A stretch of 64,000 bases of DNA, taken from NCBI GenBank assembly GCA_024235215.1, contig JACKMU010000002.1, positions 434,001 through 498,000 on the forward strand, read 5' to 3'. Numbering within the stretch: the stretch's first letter is position 1; each line of letters opens with the position of its first letter. Below, piece after piece: positions 8,235-15,805 of this stretch. The position numbers and the translations under genes were made by a program. The notes below the pieces were generated by a model that was given only the letters and a program-made list of their open reading frames with translations, had not been told where the DNA came from and ran no database searches. The stretch comes from Chromatiaceae bacterium. GTDB taxonomy: Bacteria > Pseudomonadota > Gammaproteobacteria > Chromatiales > Chromatiaceae.

Positions 8235-8876
8235 ATAAAAGCGCTAAAAAAGTTCAAGCGGGCAATCAAACGTCGTCTGGGACTGAGCAGCGAGCGTCCG
8301 CCATTCACTGGGAAATACTACCTCCGCGCACGCGCGCTGCTGCTCGACACGGTGGATATCCTCAATCGCGCGGAGCTACCTTACATGCTGGATGCCGGTA
8401 CGCTGCTGGGCATCGCGCGGGATGGTGATCTGATTCCCTGGGACAACGACATCGACCTGATGCTCCCCGTCGAGAGCGTCGCCAAGCTGCGTAAACTTTA
8501 TGCTGAGATCTTCCGGCATGGCTGGAAGGTCTCCCGTACCTACCGCATGGAGTTCTCCAGCAGCGCCTGGCAGATCGGTGATCCGCGAGTGATCAAACTG
8601 CGCAGCTGGAACCCCTGGCTATTGGGTCCCGGCTCCACCCTGCTCGACATCACCATCATCCATCGTCACGCAGAGGCTTACTGGTGGGAGATGGCAAAGA
8701 AGGTCTGTACGGTGGAAGCCTGCTTCTTCGACAAGCACGAATATCTGGAGTATGGCAACCGTCAAGTCCGGGTCCCCTACCGTCACGAGGAGTATCTGAC
8801 CCGGCTGTATGGGGACTGGAAGACGCCAGACAGAAACTTCCACCACGATCAGTTCGGCACCATCGTCGAGTCGTAA
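8235..8876 (+). CDS. LicD-family phosphotransferase (start codon unresolved)
   Basis: LicD proteins transfer phosphocholine or related groups from a CDP-linked donor to a glycan. The core motif is clear: YMLDAGTLLGIARDGDLIPWDNDIDLM. The first standard start in frame is a GTG at 8352, only about 12 residues before this motif. LicD proteins normally have a longer helix there, and the same frame upstream reads as plausible protein (KYYLRARALLLDTVDIL, preceded by KALKKFKRAIKRR). I therefore place the start near an ATA codon at 8235, with an in-frame TGA at 8190 as the outer limit; a CTG at 8277 is another choice. The gene diverges from the AEP operon, so the likely donor is CMP-AEP. Confidence 0.72.
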   Translation: MKALKKFKRAIKRRLGLSSERPPFTGKYYLRARALLLDTVDILNRAELPYMLDAGTLLGIARDGDLIPWDNDIDLMLPVESVAKLRKLYAEIFRHGWKVSRTYRMEFSSSAWQIGDPRVIKLRSWNPWLLGPGSTLLDITIIHRHAEAYWWEMAKKVCTVEACFFDKHEYLEYGNRQVRVPYRHEEYLTRLYGDWKTPDRNFHHDQFGTIVES

Positions 8877-9005
8877 CGGGAGAAAAGGGTCCGGGAGAAA
8901 GGGTCGGTTTTCCTATTGTTGCACGAACAGGGAAATAGCCTGGATTATCTGCCCATCAGCGTTTTTCGACAGGCAGGTTAGCCAGCAGAATAGGTGAACT
9001 ACCAG

Positions 9006-9173
9006 CTAGGAGCCTGTCTGACTTAACACTGTTTGGCTGCAAATCCCCGGATGACGATCAACTCAGCTTATCGACCTCGTTAAATAGGCCCACTATTCGC
9101 CTCGTTCGATAAACTGATTTGATTCGCCCCCGGTGATTTTCGCTTCAAACGGATAAGTCAGACAGGCTCCTAG
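9006..9173. mobile_element. MITE-like 168-bp hairpin element
   Basis: Perfect 20-bp terminal inverted repeats (CTAGGAGCCTGTCTGACTTA at 9006-9025 and its complement at 9154-9173) bound a non-coding element. The interior is also an imperfect palindrome: bases inside the left end and the complement of the right end share GTTTG...GC.AAATC and a further CAG(C/T)TTATCGA arm pair near the centre. The whole unit could fold as one long hairpin. It contains no gene. CTAG or TAG at both edges may be a target duplication. It lies between licD and a small secreted-protein gene. Confidence 0.75.
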
Positions 9174-9207
9174 TGTTAACAATGAAACAATAAGGGAAAT
9201 TCGTCAC

Positions 9208-9762
9208 ATGCATTACATGAAACTGATAGCCATAATATTTTTGCTTGTTTTTGTTGATTCGGCCTATGCCAATAGCGCCTCACAAGCCGCGGTCTCCTAC
9301 TTTGACGCGCTAAAGAAAAAAGATTTTGACTCCGCCGCAACCTACTTTGATCCCAATGCGTTACATGATTTCAGGGAAACCATGGGTTTCGTTTCTGAAG
9401 TTCCAGATAATGGACCAAATAGCTTTATTAACGTTTTCTTTGGCCCGAATGCGACCAAGGAATCGGTGTTAAAACTAACAGATTCAGAGTTCTTCTCTGC
9501 ATTTTTGAAGGCGGTAATGACTCAGGCTGAAGCAAGGGGTGGAATAAATTTCAATGGAATGGAGGTGCTTGGCGAGGTAATGGAGGGCTCAGCGTTATCT
9601 CACGTGGTGACACGCAACAAAGTGTCTGTCGGTGAAGTAGAGGTTGAAGCGATGGAGGTCGTGTCATTCAGGTTGGTAGGGAAAGAGTGGAAGGCCCTGA
9701 TGAGCGCCAAAATGAAAGGCATAGCCAACCAAATCCGGGCAGCCATAAATCAGCGCAAATGA
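9208..9762 (+). CDS. Small secreted protein of unknown function (possible NTF2/DUF4878-like)
   Basis: A 184-residue protein starting with a signal peptide: residues about 4-21 (MKLIAIIFLLVFVDSAYA) form a hydrophobic core with an AYA cleavage site before NSAS. The mature part begins AVSYFDALKKKDFDSAATYFD, the pattern of small lipoprotein-like or NTF2-fold domains in which a helix is followed by a repeated-dose motif. There are no cysteines for lipid attachment at the cleavage site. The ATG at 9208 is chosen because AAGGGA lies ten bases upstream; a second ATG is three codons later. The gene stands alone between repeat elements, and its base composition is more AT-rich than its neighbours, hinting at acquisition. 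No function can be assigned. Confidence 0.75.
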   Translation: MHYMKLIAIIFLLVFVDSAYANSASQAAVSYFDALKKKDFDSAATYFDPNALHDFRETMGFVSEVPDNGPNSFINVFFGPNATKESVLKLTDSEFFSAFLKAVMTQAEARGGINFNGMEVLGEVMEGSALSHVVTRNKVSVGEVEVEAMEVVSFRLVGKEWKALMSAKMKGIANQIRAAINQRK

Positions 9763-9776
9763 TCATGACAGAAGAC

Positions 9777-10250
9777 GGGGTCAGTTTTCGTACTGCAACT
9801 CGACAAGATCGGACTGGATTTTTTGTGTTGCGATGCCCTTACGAATCGAATTTACCGATGCACTGCATCATTTGACGGATCGAGTAGATCCGGCGGGAAA
9901 CAATATACGAAAACGATGAAGAGCGTGGAAGTTTTCCGGGGATCCTCGCCGAGGTAAACTACCGTTTACAGCGTCAACGCCGGTAAACCTATCCTGGCGA
10001 GGAGGGTCGCGCGGAGCAAATGACTGCCTGGGTGGAATTGGTGGCAAACCATTGAGCGTTCCGTTAGCACAGCGCCATTCACCACTTGTTCCACCTCCGT
10101 CACAATAACCGCCCATCCCGCAGCGGGGGCGTGGATATCATGACAGGTTAAGCGACCGGTGCACGCAGTTAGCGGGAAATAGCGCAGCAGTTCGACACAC
10201 TTGGCGACGGCGGGTCAGACCCTGCAGAAAGCGATGCAAGAACTGACCCC
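9777..10250. repeat. GGGGTCAG-bounded segment carrying a decayed transposase fragment
   Basis: GGGGTCAG at 9777-9784 and its complement CTGACCCC at 10243-10250 face each other around a 474-bp segment that contains a broken REP-associated transposase start (9833-9986). Further hairpin-forming sequence lies at about 9944-10007 (CCTCGCC...CGGTAAAC against its partner), and another GGGTCAG is at 10212-10218. The layout resembles a REP-associated transposase unit that has lost most of its gene. Confidence 0.55.
9833..9986 (+). pseudogene. Remnant of a REP-associated tyrosine transposase (Y1/IS200-like)
   Basis: From an ATG at 9833 the frame reads MPLRIEFTDALHHLTDRVDP, closely resembling the start of RAYT transposases (typically PLRIEFPGALYHVTSRG). 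This frame stops at 9919, but after a shift the sequence continues from about 9903 as IYENDEERGSFPGILAEV, again the expected RAYT sequence, and ends at a TAA at 9984-9986. The catalytic HUH and tyrosine regions are absent. It is therefore a short, frameshifted N-terminal remnant. RAYTs act on palindromic REP-type repeats, which links this remnant to the GGGGTCAG palindrome at 1805-1863. Confidence 0.72.
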
Positions 10251-10274
10251 CTACACACACAGAGAGGAGGGACA

Positions 10275-11201
10275 ATGCGTATCGCAATCATGGGTGCTGG
10301 TGGATTAGGCGGCTATTTTGGTGCTCGCCTCTGCAAAGGAGGTGCGGATGTGCACTTCATTGCCCGAGGCAAGCATCTAAAGGCAATGCGCAGCGAAGGG
10401 CTGCGAGTGGAGGGACCTGAGCCCATTCATATAGCCACTGTGCATGCGACTGACGAGCCAAAAGAGGTCGGCATCGTTGATTTCGTGATGATCTGTGTCA
10501 AGCTGTGGGATACCGAAGCAGCATTGCGTCAGATCAGCCCAATGGTTGGTGCTGGTACGACGTTGATTTCTTTTCAGAACGGTGTTCTGAAAGACCACTC
10601 TCTGCGAGCCGCTTATGCCGAATCGCAGATCATGGGCGGCGTAGGTTATGTCGCAGCCACGATTGACCGACCGGGCGTCATTCGCCAGACAGGGCCAATG
10701 CAGAGGCTGCTGTTCGGCGAGTTTGACGGCTCGCTGTCAGCTCGGGGCCAGGCCCTTCTTGAGGCTTGCCTCGCGGGAGGTATCAATGCTGAGTTATCCT
10801 CCAGCATTGTCCGCGAAATATGGCAGAAGTATGTTTTCCTGGTTGGGTTGTCGGGGACCACGACGACCATGCGCAAGCATATCGGTCCGATCCGAGAAAA
10901 TGAACAGACACGTGCTTTCCTGTTAGATGTGATGCGTGAGGTGGTTGCAGTTGGTCGGGCCTATGGTGTTGATTTGCCCGAGGACTATGCCGAAGCGCGC
11001 CTGCAGTTGGCGGACGATGTGGCGTATGACATGACTTCCTCAATGCATCACGACCTTGAACGCGGTAATCCCCTGGAGGTTCGCTGGCTTTCCGGGGGCG
11101 TTGTGGAACTGGGTCAGCAAAAAGGCGTGCCGACTCCTTTGAACCGGGCGATTGCCGATATTCTTGCGCTCCACGCTTCGGGTATCAAAGTCGCGAAGTA
11201 A
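10275..11201 (+). CDS. panE: 2-dehydropantoate 2-reductase
   Basis: Ketopantoate reductase (308 aa, family size about 300) reduces ketopantoate to pantoate with NADPH, the second step of pantothenate synthesis. The N-terminus has the dinucleotide-binding loop GAGGLGGYFGARL. SFQNGV follows, then the conserved lysine (K185) in EIWQKYVFLV, and a C-terminal helical domain with SMHHDLERGNPLEV, whose glutamate contacts substrate in this family. A strong ribosome-binding site (GAGAGGAGGG) directly precedes the ATG. The gene stands alone; panB and panC lie together 14 kb away. Related enzymes act on other 2-oxoacids, so a different physiological substrate remains possible. Confidence 0.88.
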   Translation: MRIAIMGAGGLGGYFGARLCKGGADVHFIARGKHLKAMRSEGLRVEGPEPIHIATVHATDEPKEVGIVDFVMICVKLWDTEAALRQISPMVGAGTTLISFQNGVLKDHSLRAAYAESQIMGGVGYVAATIDRPGVIRQTGPMQRLLFGEFDGSLSARGQALLEACLAGGINAELSSSIVREIWQKYVFLVGLSGTTTTMRKHIGPIRENEQTRAFLLDVMREVVAVGRAYGVDLPEDYAEARLQLADDVAYDMTSSMHHDLERGNPLEVRWLSGGVVELGQQKGVPTPLNRAIADILALHASGIKVAK

Positions 11202-11535
11202 CGACCAAAATAATCAGCAACAGGGACCGGCTTGTCTGCCTGAACTGCAAAGTCATCCCGTCATCCACGATTTAAACCTGTATTTGGACGATTTCGGCAG
11301 AAACTTTGGTGGCTCAAACAAGATTGAATAGATATTGTATCGCCCGGCTGATTTGGAACCTCTGCTGACACAGATCGATCCCTTGCAGCAATTCACCACT
11401 TGGTCATTACCGCACATGCCGCGATTGAGTGCGGTCCCTGCAACCGTTTCGGGGGCCGATCTGCGCAGCATGACGTACCATCGTTTAACCCCGGAGGATT
11501 CACAGACCCTGCTCCCAAACTCGAAACCAGATCTC
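11202..11535. other. Intergenic region between panE and hemF
   Basis: About 330 bp between convergent genes. Reading frames of 71 codons on the plus strand (11335-11550) and 104 on the minus strand (11253-11567) are open, but neither resembles a known family or has a good ribosome-binding site, and both run into hemF. I see no clear terminator hairpin. Confidence 0.4.
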
Positions 11536-12474
11536 TTATGCTGGCTCTGAGTCTGCAAGCCACTCACGCGGCTTCAGGTAAAGCTGGTACAACTCCGCCT
11601 CCTCACTGCCAGGATCGGGGCTCCAGTTGTAGCGCCACTTCACCAGTGGCGGCAGCGACATCAGAATGGACTCGGTGCGCCCGCCTGACTGCAGTCCAAA
11701 CAGCGTGCCACGGTCATAGACCAGATTGAACTCCACATAGCGCCCGCGCCGGTAGAGCTGAAAATCGCGCTGCCGCTCACCATAAGGGTGTGCCTTGCGG
11801 CGCTCCACGATCGGCAGATAGGCGGACAGGTAGTGGTCGCCAACACTGCGCATGAGCGCAAAACAGTGCTCGAACCCGCCTTCGTTCAGGTCATCGAAAA
11901 AGAGTCCGCCGATTCCACGGGGTTCCTCACGGTGTCTGAGGTAGAAGTAGTTGTCACACCACTGTTTGAATCGAGGATAGAGCTCGTCACCGAATGGGGT
12001 ACAGGCTGTCCGGGCAACCTGGTGCCAGTGCCGGCAGTCCTCCTCATTACCATAATACGGCGTCAGATCGAATCCTCCGCCAAACCACCAGACGGGTGGT
12101 TCGTCCGCGCTCTCTGCGATGAAGAAGCGTACATTTGCATGAGAGGTCGGCACATAGGGGTTGCGTGGATGGATCACCAGCGATAAGCCCATCGCTTCGA
12201 ACCGTCGGCCGGCCAGCTCCGGCCTGTGTGCGCTGGCCGATGGAGGCAGCCGGTTACCGGTGACATGGGAGAAGTTGACTCCCCCCTGCTCGATCACCGC
12301 TCCATCACACATCACCCGGCTGACGCCGCCGCCACCCAGCTTTTCTCCCTCCTCCCTGCTCCAGGCATCCCGAGCGAATCCGGTACCCTCATCGACCGCG
12401 TTCAATGCAGCGCAAATCCGCTCCTGGAGTTCGATCAGATAGGTTTTTACCGCGGTTTTGTCAGGCTGACTCAT
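11536..12474 (-). CDS. hemF: Oxygen-dependent coproporphyrinogen III oxidase
   Basis: HemF decarboxylates two propionates of coproporphyrinogen III using O2 in heme synthesis. The protein is 312 residues from MSQPDKTAV, matching the normal length of about 300. Signature segments include GGGGVSRVM, VHPRNPYVPTSHANVRFF-type sequence, WWFGGGFDLTPYY, KQWCDNYFYLRHR, GIGGLFFDDL, and RGRYVEFNLVYDRGTLFGL near the C-terminus. The frame is open for 38 more codons upstream, but that stretch overlaps the flavin reductase gene and looks non-coding, so the ATG at 12474 is chosen, 17 bp after the preceding stop. The presence of HemF indicates that the organism meets oxygen. Confidence 0.93.
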   Translation of the reverse strand: MSQPDKTAVKTYLIELQERICAALNAVDEGTGFARDAWSREEGEKLGGGGVSRVMCDGAVIEQGGVNFSHVTGNRLPPSASAHRPELAGRRFEAMGLSLVIHPRNPYVPTSHANVRFFIAESADEPPVWWFGGGFDLTPYYGNEEDCRHWHQVARTACTPFGDELYPRFKQWCDNYFYLRHREEPRGIGGLFFDDLNEGGFEHCFALMRSVGDHYLSAYLPIVERRKAHPYGERQRDFQLYRRGRYVEFNLVYDRGTLFGLQSGGRTESILMSLPPLVKWRYNWSPDPGSEEAELYQLYLKPREWLADSEPA

Positions 12475-12491
12475 CGATCGGAGGATCCCGG

Positions 12492-13112
12492 TTACATCCC
12501 GTTCTTGAACTGCTCGTTCTGAGCAATACCGCTCTCCCTGAGCGGTTTCAACGCAGCCGCATAGGCTTTCAGGATATCCAGCGCCCAATCGATACGCCGG
12601 CGATAAAACTCATCGCTGCGGCTGTCGTTCTGCCGCTCATCCTCGTTCAGCACCTGCTCCACCTTGCGTACGATGATCTGTTCCGGGATATAGCAGATCC
12701 GGTTGTTTTTATAGCTGCTCATGCGCAACTCCGCGACCGGATACGCGCCGCCATCGCCGGAAGAGACCGCGACGATCAACGCCGGTTTGTGGCCCAATTC
12801 ACGTGCACTGCAGAGCAGAAAGAGATTCTTCAGCCCTGCGGGAACCTGACCATGCCACTCCGGAGTAACGATAACGAATGCGTCGCTCTGCTGCAGCTGC
12901 TGATGCAGAGGATCGAGCAACTCAGGCCACTTCGGATCGCCCATCCAAAGGCCCTGATCCCAAAAGGGTAACGGATTATCGGCCAGACTGAATATCTCGA
13001 TAGTGTCCAGACTATCTTTCGCCCTGAGCGACGTTTGTATGTGGCGGGCAACCTTCATGCTCTGCGAGGGGTTGCGATGGCTGCCGCTGATGATGGTAAT
13101 CTTCACTGGCAC
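12492..13112 (-). CDS. NADPH-dependent FMN reductase family protein
   Basis: A flavodoxin-like flavin reductase of 206 residues. The phosphate-binding loop is visible as ISGSHRNPSQSMKVAR near the N-terminus, and the flavin ring-contacting loop as TPEWHGQVPAGLKN. Proteins of this family (SsuE, ArsH, chromate or azo reductase types) pass electrons from NADPH to FMN or directly to quinones and metals. The gene lies 17 bp upstream of hemF and 22 bp after galU's end, all on the minus strand, so the three may be co-transcribed. There is no sulfonate or arsenic gene nearby to narrow the role. Confidence 0.8.
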   Translation of the reverse strand: MPVKITIISGSHRNPSQSMKVARHIQTSLRAKDSLDTIEIFSLADNPLPFWDQGLWMGDPKWPELLDPLHQQLQQSDAFVIVTPEWHGQVPAGLKNLFLLCSARELGHKPALIVAVSSGDGGAYPVAELRMSSYKNNRICYIPEQIIVRKVEQVLNEDERQNDSRSDEFYRRRIDWALDILKAYAAALKPLRESGIAQNEQFKNGM

Positions 13113-13134
13113 TCACTCCTGATGTCGTCTTCCC

Positions 13135-14007
13135 TCATTTGAAGCGGTCTCTCAGCCAGGCATCGAACTCCTCGCCGAGATGTTCATGTTTCAGCGCATA
13201 GTCTACCGTCGCCTGCAGGTAGCCGATTTTACTGCCGCAATCGTAACGGTGCCCCTTGAAGTTATAGGCCATTACCTTTTCACGGGTCATCAGACGGGCG
13301 ATGGCATCGGTCAGCTGAATCTCATTGCCTGCGCCTTTGCCGGTCTGCGACAGCTGATGAAAAATTTCGGATGTTAAAATATAGCGCCCGACCACACCAC
13401 GGTTGGAAGGGGCATCCTCCGGCCGCGGTTTTTCAACTATCCCCTTGACCTGAACCAGATCACCCTGTTCTTCGGTGTCCACGATACCGTAGCTCCGGGT
13501 CTCGTTAGGCGCCACCTGCTGCGTTGCGAGGATCGAACAGCCGGTTCTGGAGAAGACATCAACCATCTGCCGCAGACAACCACGATTGCCATCGTCGATG
13601 AGATCGTCGGCCAGCACCACCGCAAACGGCTCGTCACCGACTACCGGTTCGGCACAGAGCACCGCATGGCCCAGACCCAACGGCATGCTCTGACGGATAA
13701 ATACACAGGAGACATGTGACGGCGTGATATTTCGCACCAACTCCAGCATCTCGCTCTTATTGCGCGACTCCAGCTCCATCTCCAGTTCATAAGCGGTATC
13801 GAAATGGTTGGAGATGGCGCTCTTGTTGCGCCCGGTAATGAAGACCATCACTTCGATACCCGCTGCAACCGCCTCTTCCACCGCATACTGAATCAGTGGT
13901 TTGTCGACGATTGGCAGCATCTCCTTCGGACTCGCTTTGGTCGCCGGCAGGAACCGGGTCCCCAGGCCGGCGACGGGAAAGACCGCTTTGCGTACTAATC
14001 TGGTCAC
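13135..14007 (-). CDS. galU: UTP-glucose-1-phosphate uridylyltransferase
   Basis: GalU makes UDP-glucose from UTP and glucose 1-phosphate, feeding surface polysaccharides and trehalose/osmoglucan routes. At 290 residues it has normal length. The nucleotide loop reads FPVAGLGTRFLPATKASPKEMLP, typical of GalU and distinct from GlgC. VLADDLIDD is the metal-binding segment, and GIVEKPRPEDAPSNRGVVGRYIL and YDCGSKIGYLQATVDYAL are family blocks. It is followed upstream by malQ 32 bp away on the same strand, placing it at the end of the leftward glycogen-related series glgC-GH57-malQ-galU. Confidence 0.95.
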   Translation of the reverse strand: MTRLVRKAVFPVAGLGTRFLPATKASPKEMLPIVDKPLIQYAVEEAVAAGIEVMVFITGRNKSAISNHFDTAYELEMELESRNKSEMLELVRNITPSHVSCVFIRQSMPLGLGHAVLCAEPVVGDEPFAVVLADDLIDDGNRGCLRQMVDVFSRTGCSILATQQVAPNETRSYGIVDTEEQGDLVQVKGIVEKPRPEDAPSNRGVVGRYILTSEIFHQLSQTGKGAGNEIQLTDAIARLMTREKVMAYNFKGHRYDCGSKIGYLQATVDYALKHEHLGEEFDAWLRDRFK

Positions 14008-14039
14008 TGCATACTCCTTGAAATGTGAGTGTGTTTAAA

Positions 14040-15533
14040 TCAACCAGGTGGGATGCGCCCATACAGTTCCCCGCGACTGCGTAGTTTGCGGGGAAGATCC
14101 TGGTCCACCTGCTCCCACTGGAAACGCCAACGCCAGTTGCCCTCGACAGTCCCGGGCAGGTTCATGCGATGCTCACTGCCTAGCGCGAGCAGATCCTGCA
14201 TCGGAATCACCGCAAGCTGGGATCGTGAAGCGAGTGCCTGGCGGATCATCGGCCAGGGCATCGCCTCTCTCGAACGACCGAGGTACTCGTCGACATAGAG
14301 CCGGCTGTCATCGTCCAGACCCAGATACCATCCCAAGGTGGTATCGTTATCGTGGGTTCCGGTATAGGTGACCGAGTTGATTTCATGTCGAAAAGGGAGG
14401 TAAGGATTGTCAGCACCTCCGGAAAAGGCGAACTGCAGGATCTTCATCCCGGGAAGCTCGAATTTGCGTCGCAACGCATCCACCTCGGGCGTGATAAATC
14501 CAAGGTCCTCAGCGATCAAGGGCAGTGGATCGTAGATATCGTGCAGCTGTTCAAACAGCCGCTCACCTGGCACTTTCACCCAGCGTCCGTCAATCGCGTG
14601 TTCATTGACTGCCGGGATCTCCCAATAGGCCTCGAAACCGCGAAAGTGGTCGACACGAATCAGATCGAACAGGTCGAGCTGGGTCTTCATACGATCGACC
14701 CAGAAGGCGAAACCATCCTGTTCCAGTTTATCCCAGCGGTAGAGCGGATTGCCCCAGCGCTGCCCTGTCGCTGAAAAATAGTCCGGCGGCACGCCTGCCA
14801 CCACCAGTGGATGGCCTTCGTCATCGAGTTCGAACAGGTCGCGGTGGGCCCACACCTCGGCGCTGTCGTGGGCGACAAAAATGGGCATATCCCCAAACAG
14901 AAGGACACCCCGCTGATTGGCGTACCGCTTCAGTCTCAACCATTGCCGGAAAAACAGGAATTGTTCGAAACGGATATATTCCACCGCTGCTGCGAGGCGT
15001 CGGCGAGCCGCTTTCAGCGCCGCTGGATCCCGGTCCCGCAGCGGTGCCGGCCAACGCCACCAGCAACGATGACCATTCTCTTCCCAGAGGGCGCGAAACA
15101 GTGTGTAGTCCTCCAGCCAGGCACTGGTCTCGGTGATGAACAGATCCAGTTCACTGCGTAGCTCCGGCCTGGGGTTGGCTCGAAACTCCTTCCAGGCCGC
15201 CCGTAACAGCCGCTTCTTGTCAGCCTCACCAATCTGCTCTTTGTGCGCGAATTCAGGCGGCAGCAGCGCCAGATCAGCCAGTTCGCTGATGCTGATCAAC
15301 CTGGGATTGCCGGCGTGCATTGAACTCGACTGGTAGGGCGAGCCGTCTGCCTGGGTCGGGCCCACTGGCAGTATCTGCCAGACGCTGAAGCCTGTCTGCT
15401 GAATGAAATCGACAAACCGATAAGCATCGGGACCCAGATCGCCACACTCCGCCGGTCCGGGGAGCGATGTGATATGCAGCAGTATTCCGGCCCGACGACG
15501 GTCGAGACCAAGCTTGTTGAGAGGCTGATTCAT
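14040..15533 (-). CDS. malQ: 4-alpha-glucanotransferase (amylomaltase)
   Basis: A GH77 enzyme of 497 residues that moves maltodextrin chains between acceptors. Conserved blocks are visible in order: RRAGILLHITSLPGP, GFSVWQILPVGPTQADGSPYQSSS, DMPIFVAHDSAEVW, GVPPDYFSATGQRWGNPLY, then IRVDHFRGFEAYWEIP containing the catalytic aspartate, IAEDLGFITPEV with the acid/base glutamate, and TGTHDNDTTLGWY. It would trim and recycle glucans made or degraded by the neighbouring glycogen enzymes. The ATG at 15533 lies within an ATGA that overlaps the end of a small open frame upstream; its own ribosome-binding site is weak. Confidence 0.95.
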   Translation of the reverse strand: MNQPLNKLGLDRRRAGILLHITSLPGPAECGDLGPDAYRFVDFIQQTGFSVWQILPVGPTQADGSPYQSSSMHAGNPRLISISELADLALLPPEFAHKEQIGEADKKRLLRAAWKEFRANPRPELRSELDLFITETSAWLEDYTLFRALWEENGHRCWWRWPAPLRDRDPAALKAARRRLAAAVEYIRFEQFLFFRQWLRLKRYANQRGVLLFGDMPIFVAHDSAEVWAHRDLFELDDEGHPLVVAGVPPDYFSATGQRWGNPLYRWDKLEQDGFAFWVDRMKTQLDLFDLIRVDHFRGFEAYWEIPAVNEHAIDGRWVKVPGERLFEQLHDIYDPLPLIAEDLGFITPEVDALRRKFELPGMKILQFAFSGGADNPYLPFRHEINSVTYTGTHDNDTTLGWYLGLDDDSRLYVDEYLGRSREAMPWPMIRQALASRSQLAVIPMQDLLALGSEHRMNLPGTVEGNWRWRFQWEQVDQDLPRKLRSRGELYGRIPPG

Positions 15534-15793
15534 TCCTGGTACTCAATCTTCAAACTGTAAATCAAACTTGCCCGTTGCATGGTGGAGCTTGCCAGCCTGT
15601 GCAGGATGGATTGGGCTGAGCGCCATCTTGGCAGAGAAATGATAGCTGTCACACCCGTTTGACTGAAAGCTAAGCGCGACAGGACCCACCGGAGCCATGC
15701 CGGGTCAGAAGCGCTGACCGATACGGGGAACAGTGCTGGATGATAATCGTCTATTGCTATCAAAGTGTTTCCTTCGGGTTCGGACGCCATCAT
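15530..15793 (-). CDS. Doubtful small open frame between GH57 gene and malQ
   Basis: An 87-codon frame fills the 273-bp gap between the GH57 gene and malQ, and its stop overlaps the malQ start (ATGA). The product would start MMASEPEGNTLIAIDDYHP and resembles nothing I know. No ribosome-binding site precedes the ATG. The ATGA overlap may mean translational coupling to malQ, or be chance. It is listed because it is the only candidate in this gap. Confidence 0.25.
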   Translation of the reverse strand: MMASEPEGNTLIAIDDYHPALFPVSVSASDPAWLRWVLSRLAFSQTGVTAIISLPRWRSAQSILHRLASSTMQRASLIYSLKIEYQE

Positions 15794-15805
15794 GACTAGG
15801 GCGGG

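Noticed and set aside
11335..11550. 71-codon open frame between panE and hemF
   Set aside because: No ribosome-binding site or family resemblance, and it overlaps hemF on the other strand.
15530..15793. Possible coupled leader peptide for malQ
   Set aside because: Kept only as a doubtful frame: no ribosome-binding site and no recognisable sequence, so not promoted to a finding.
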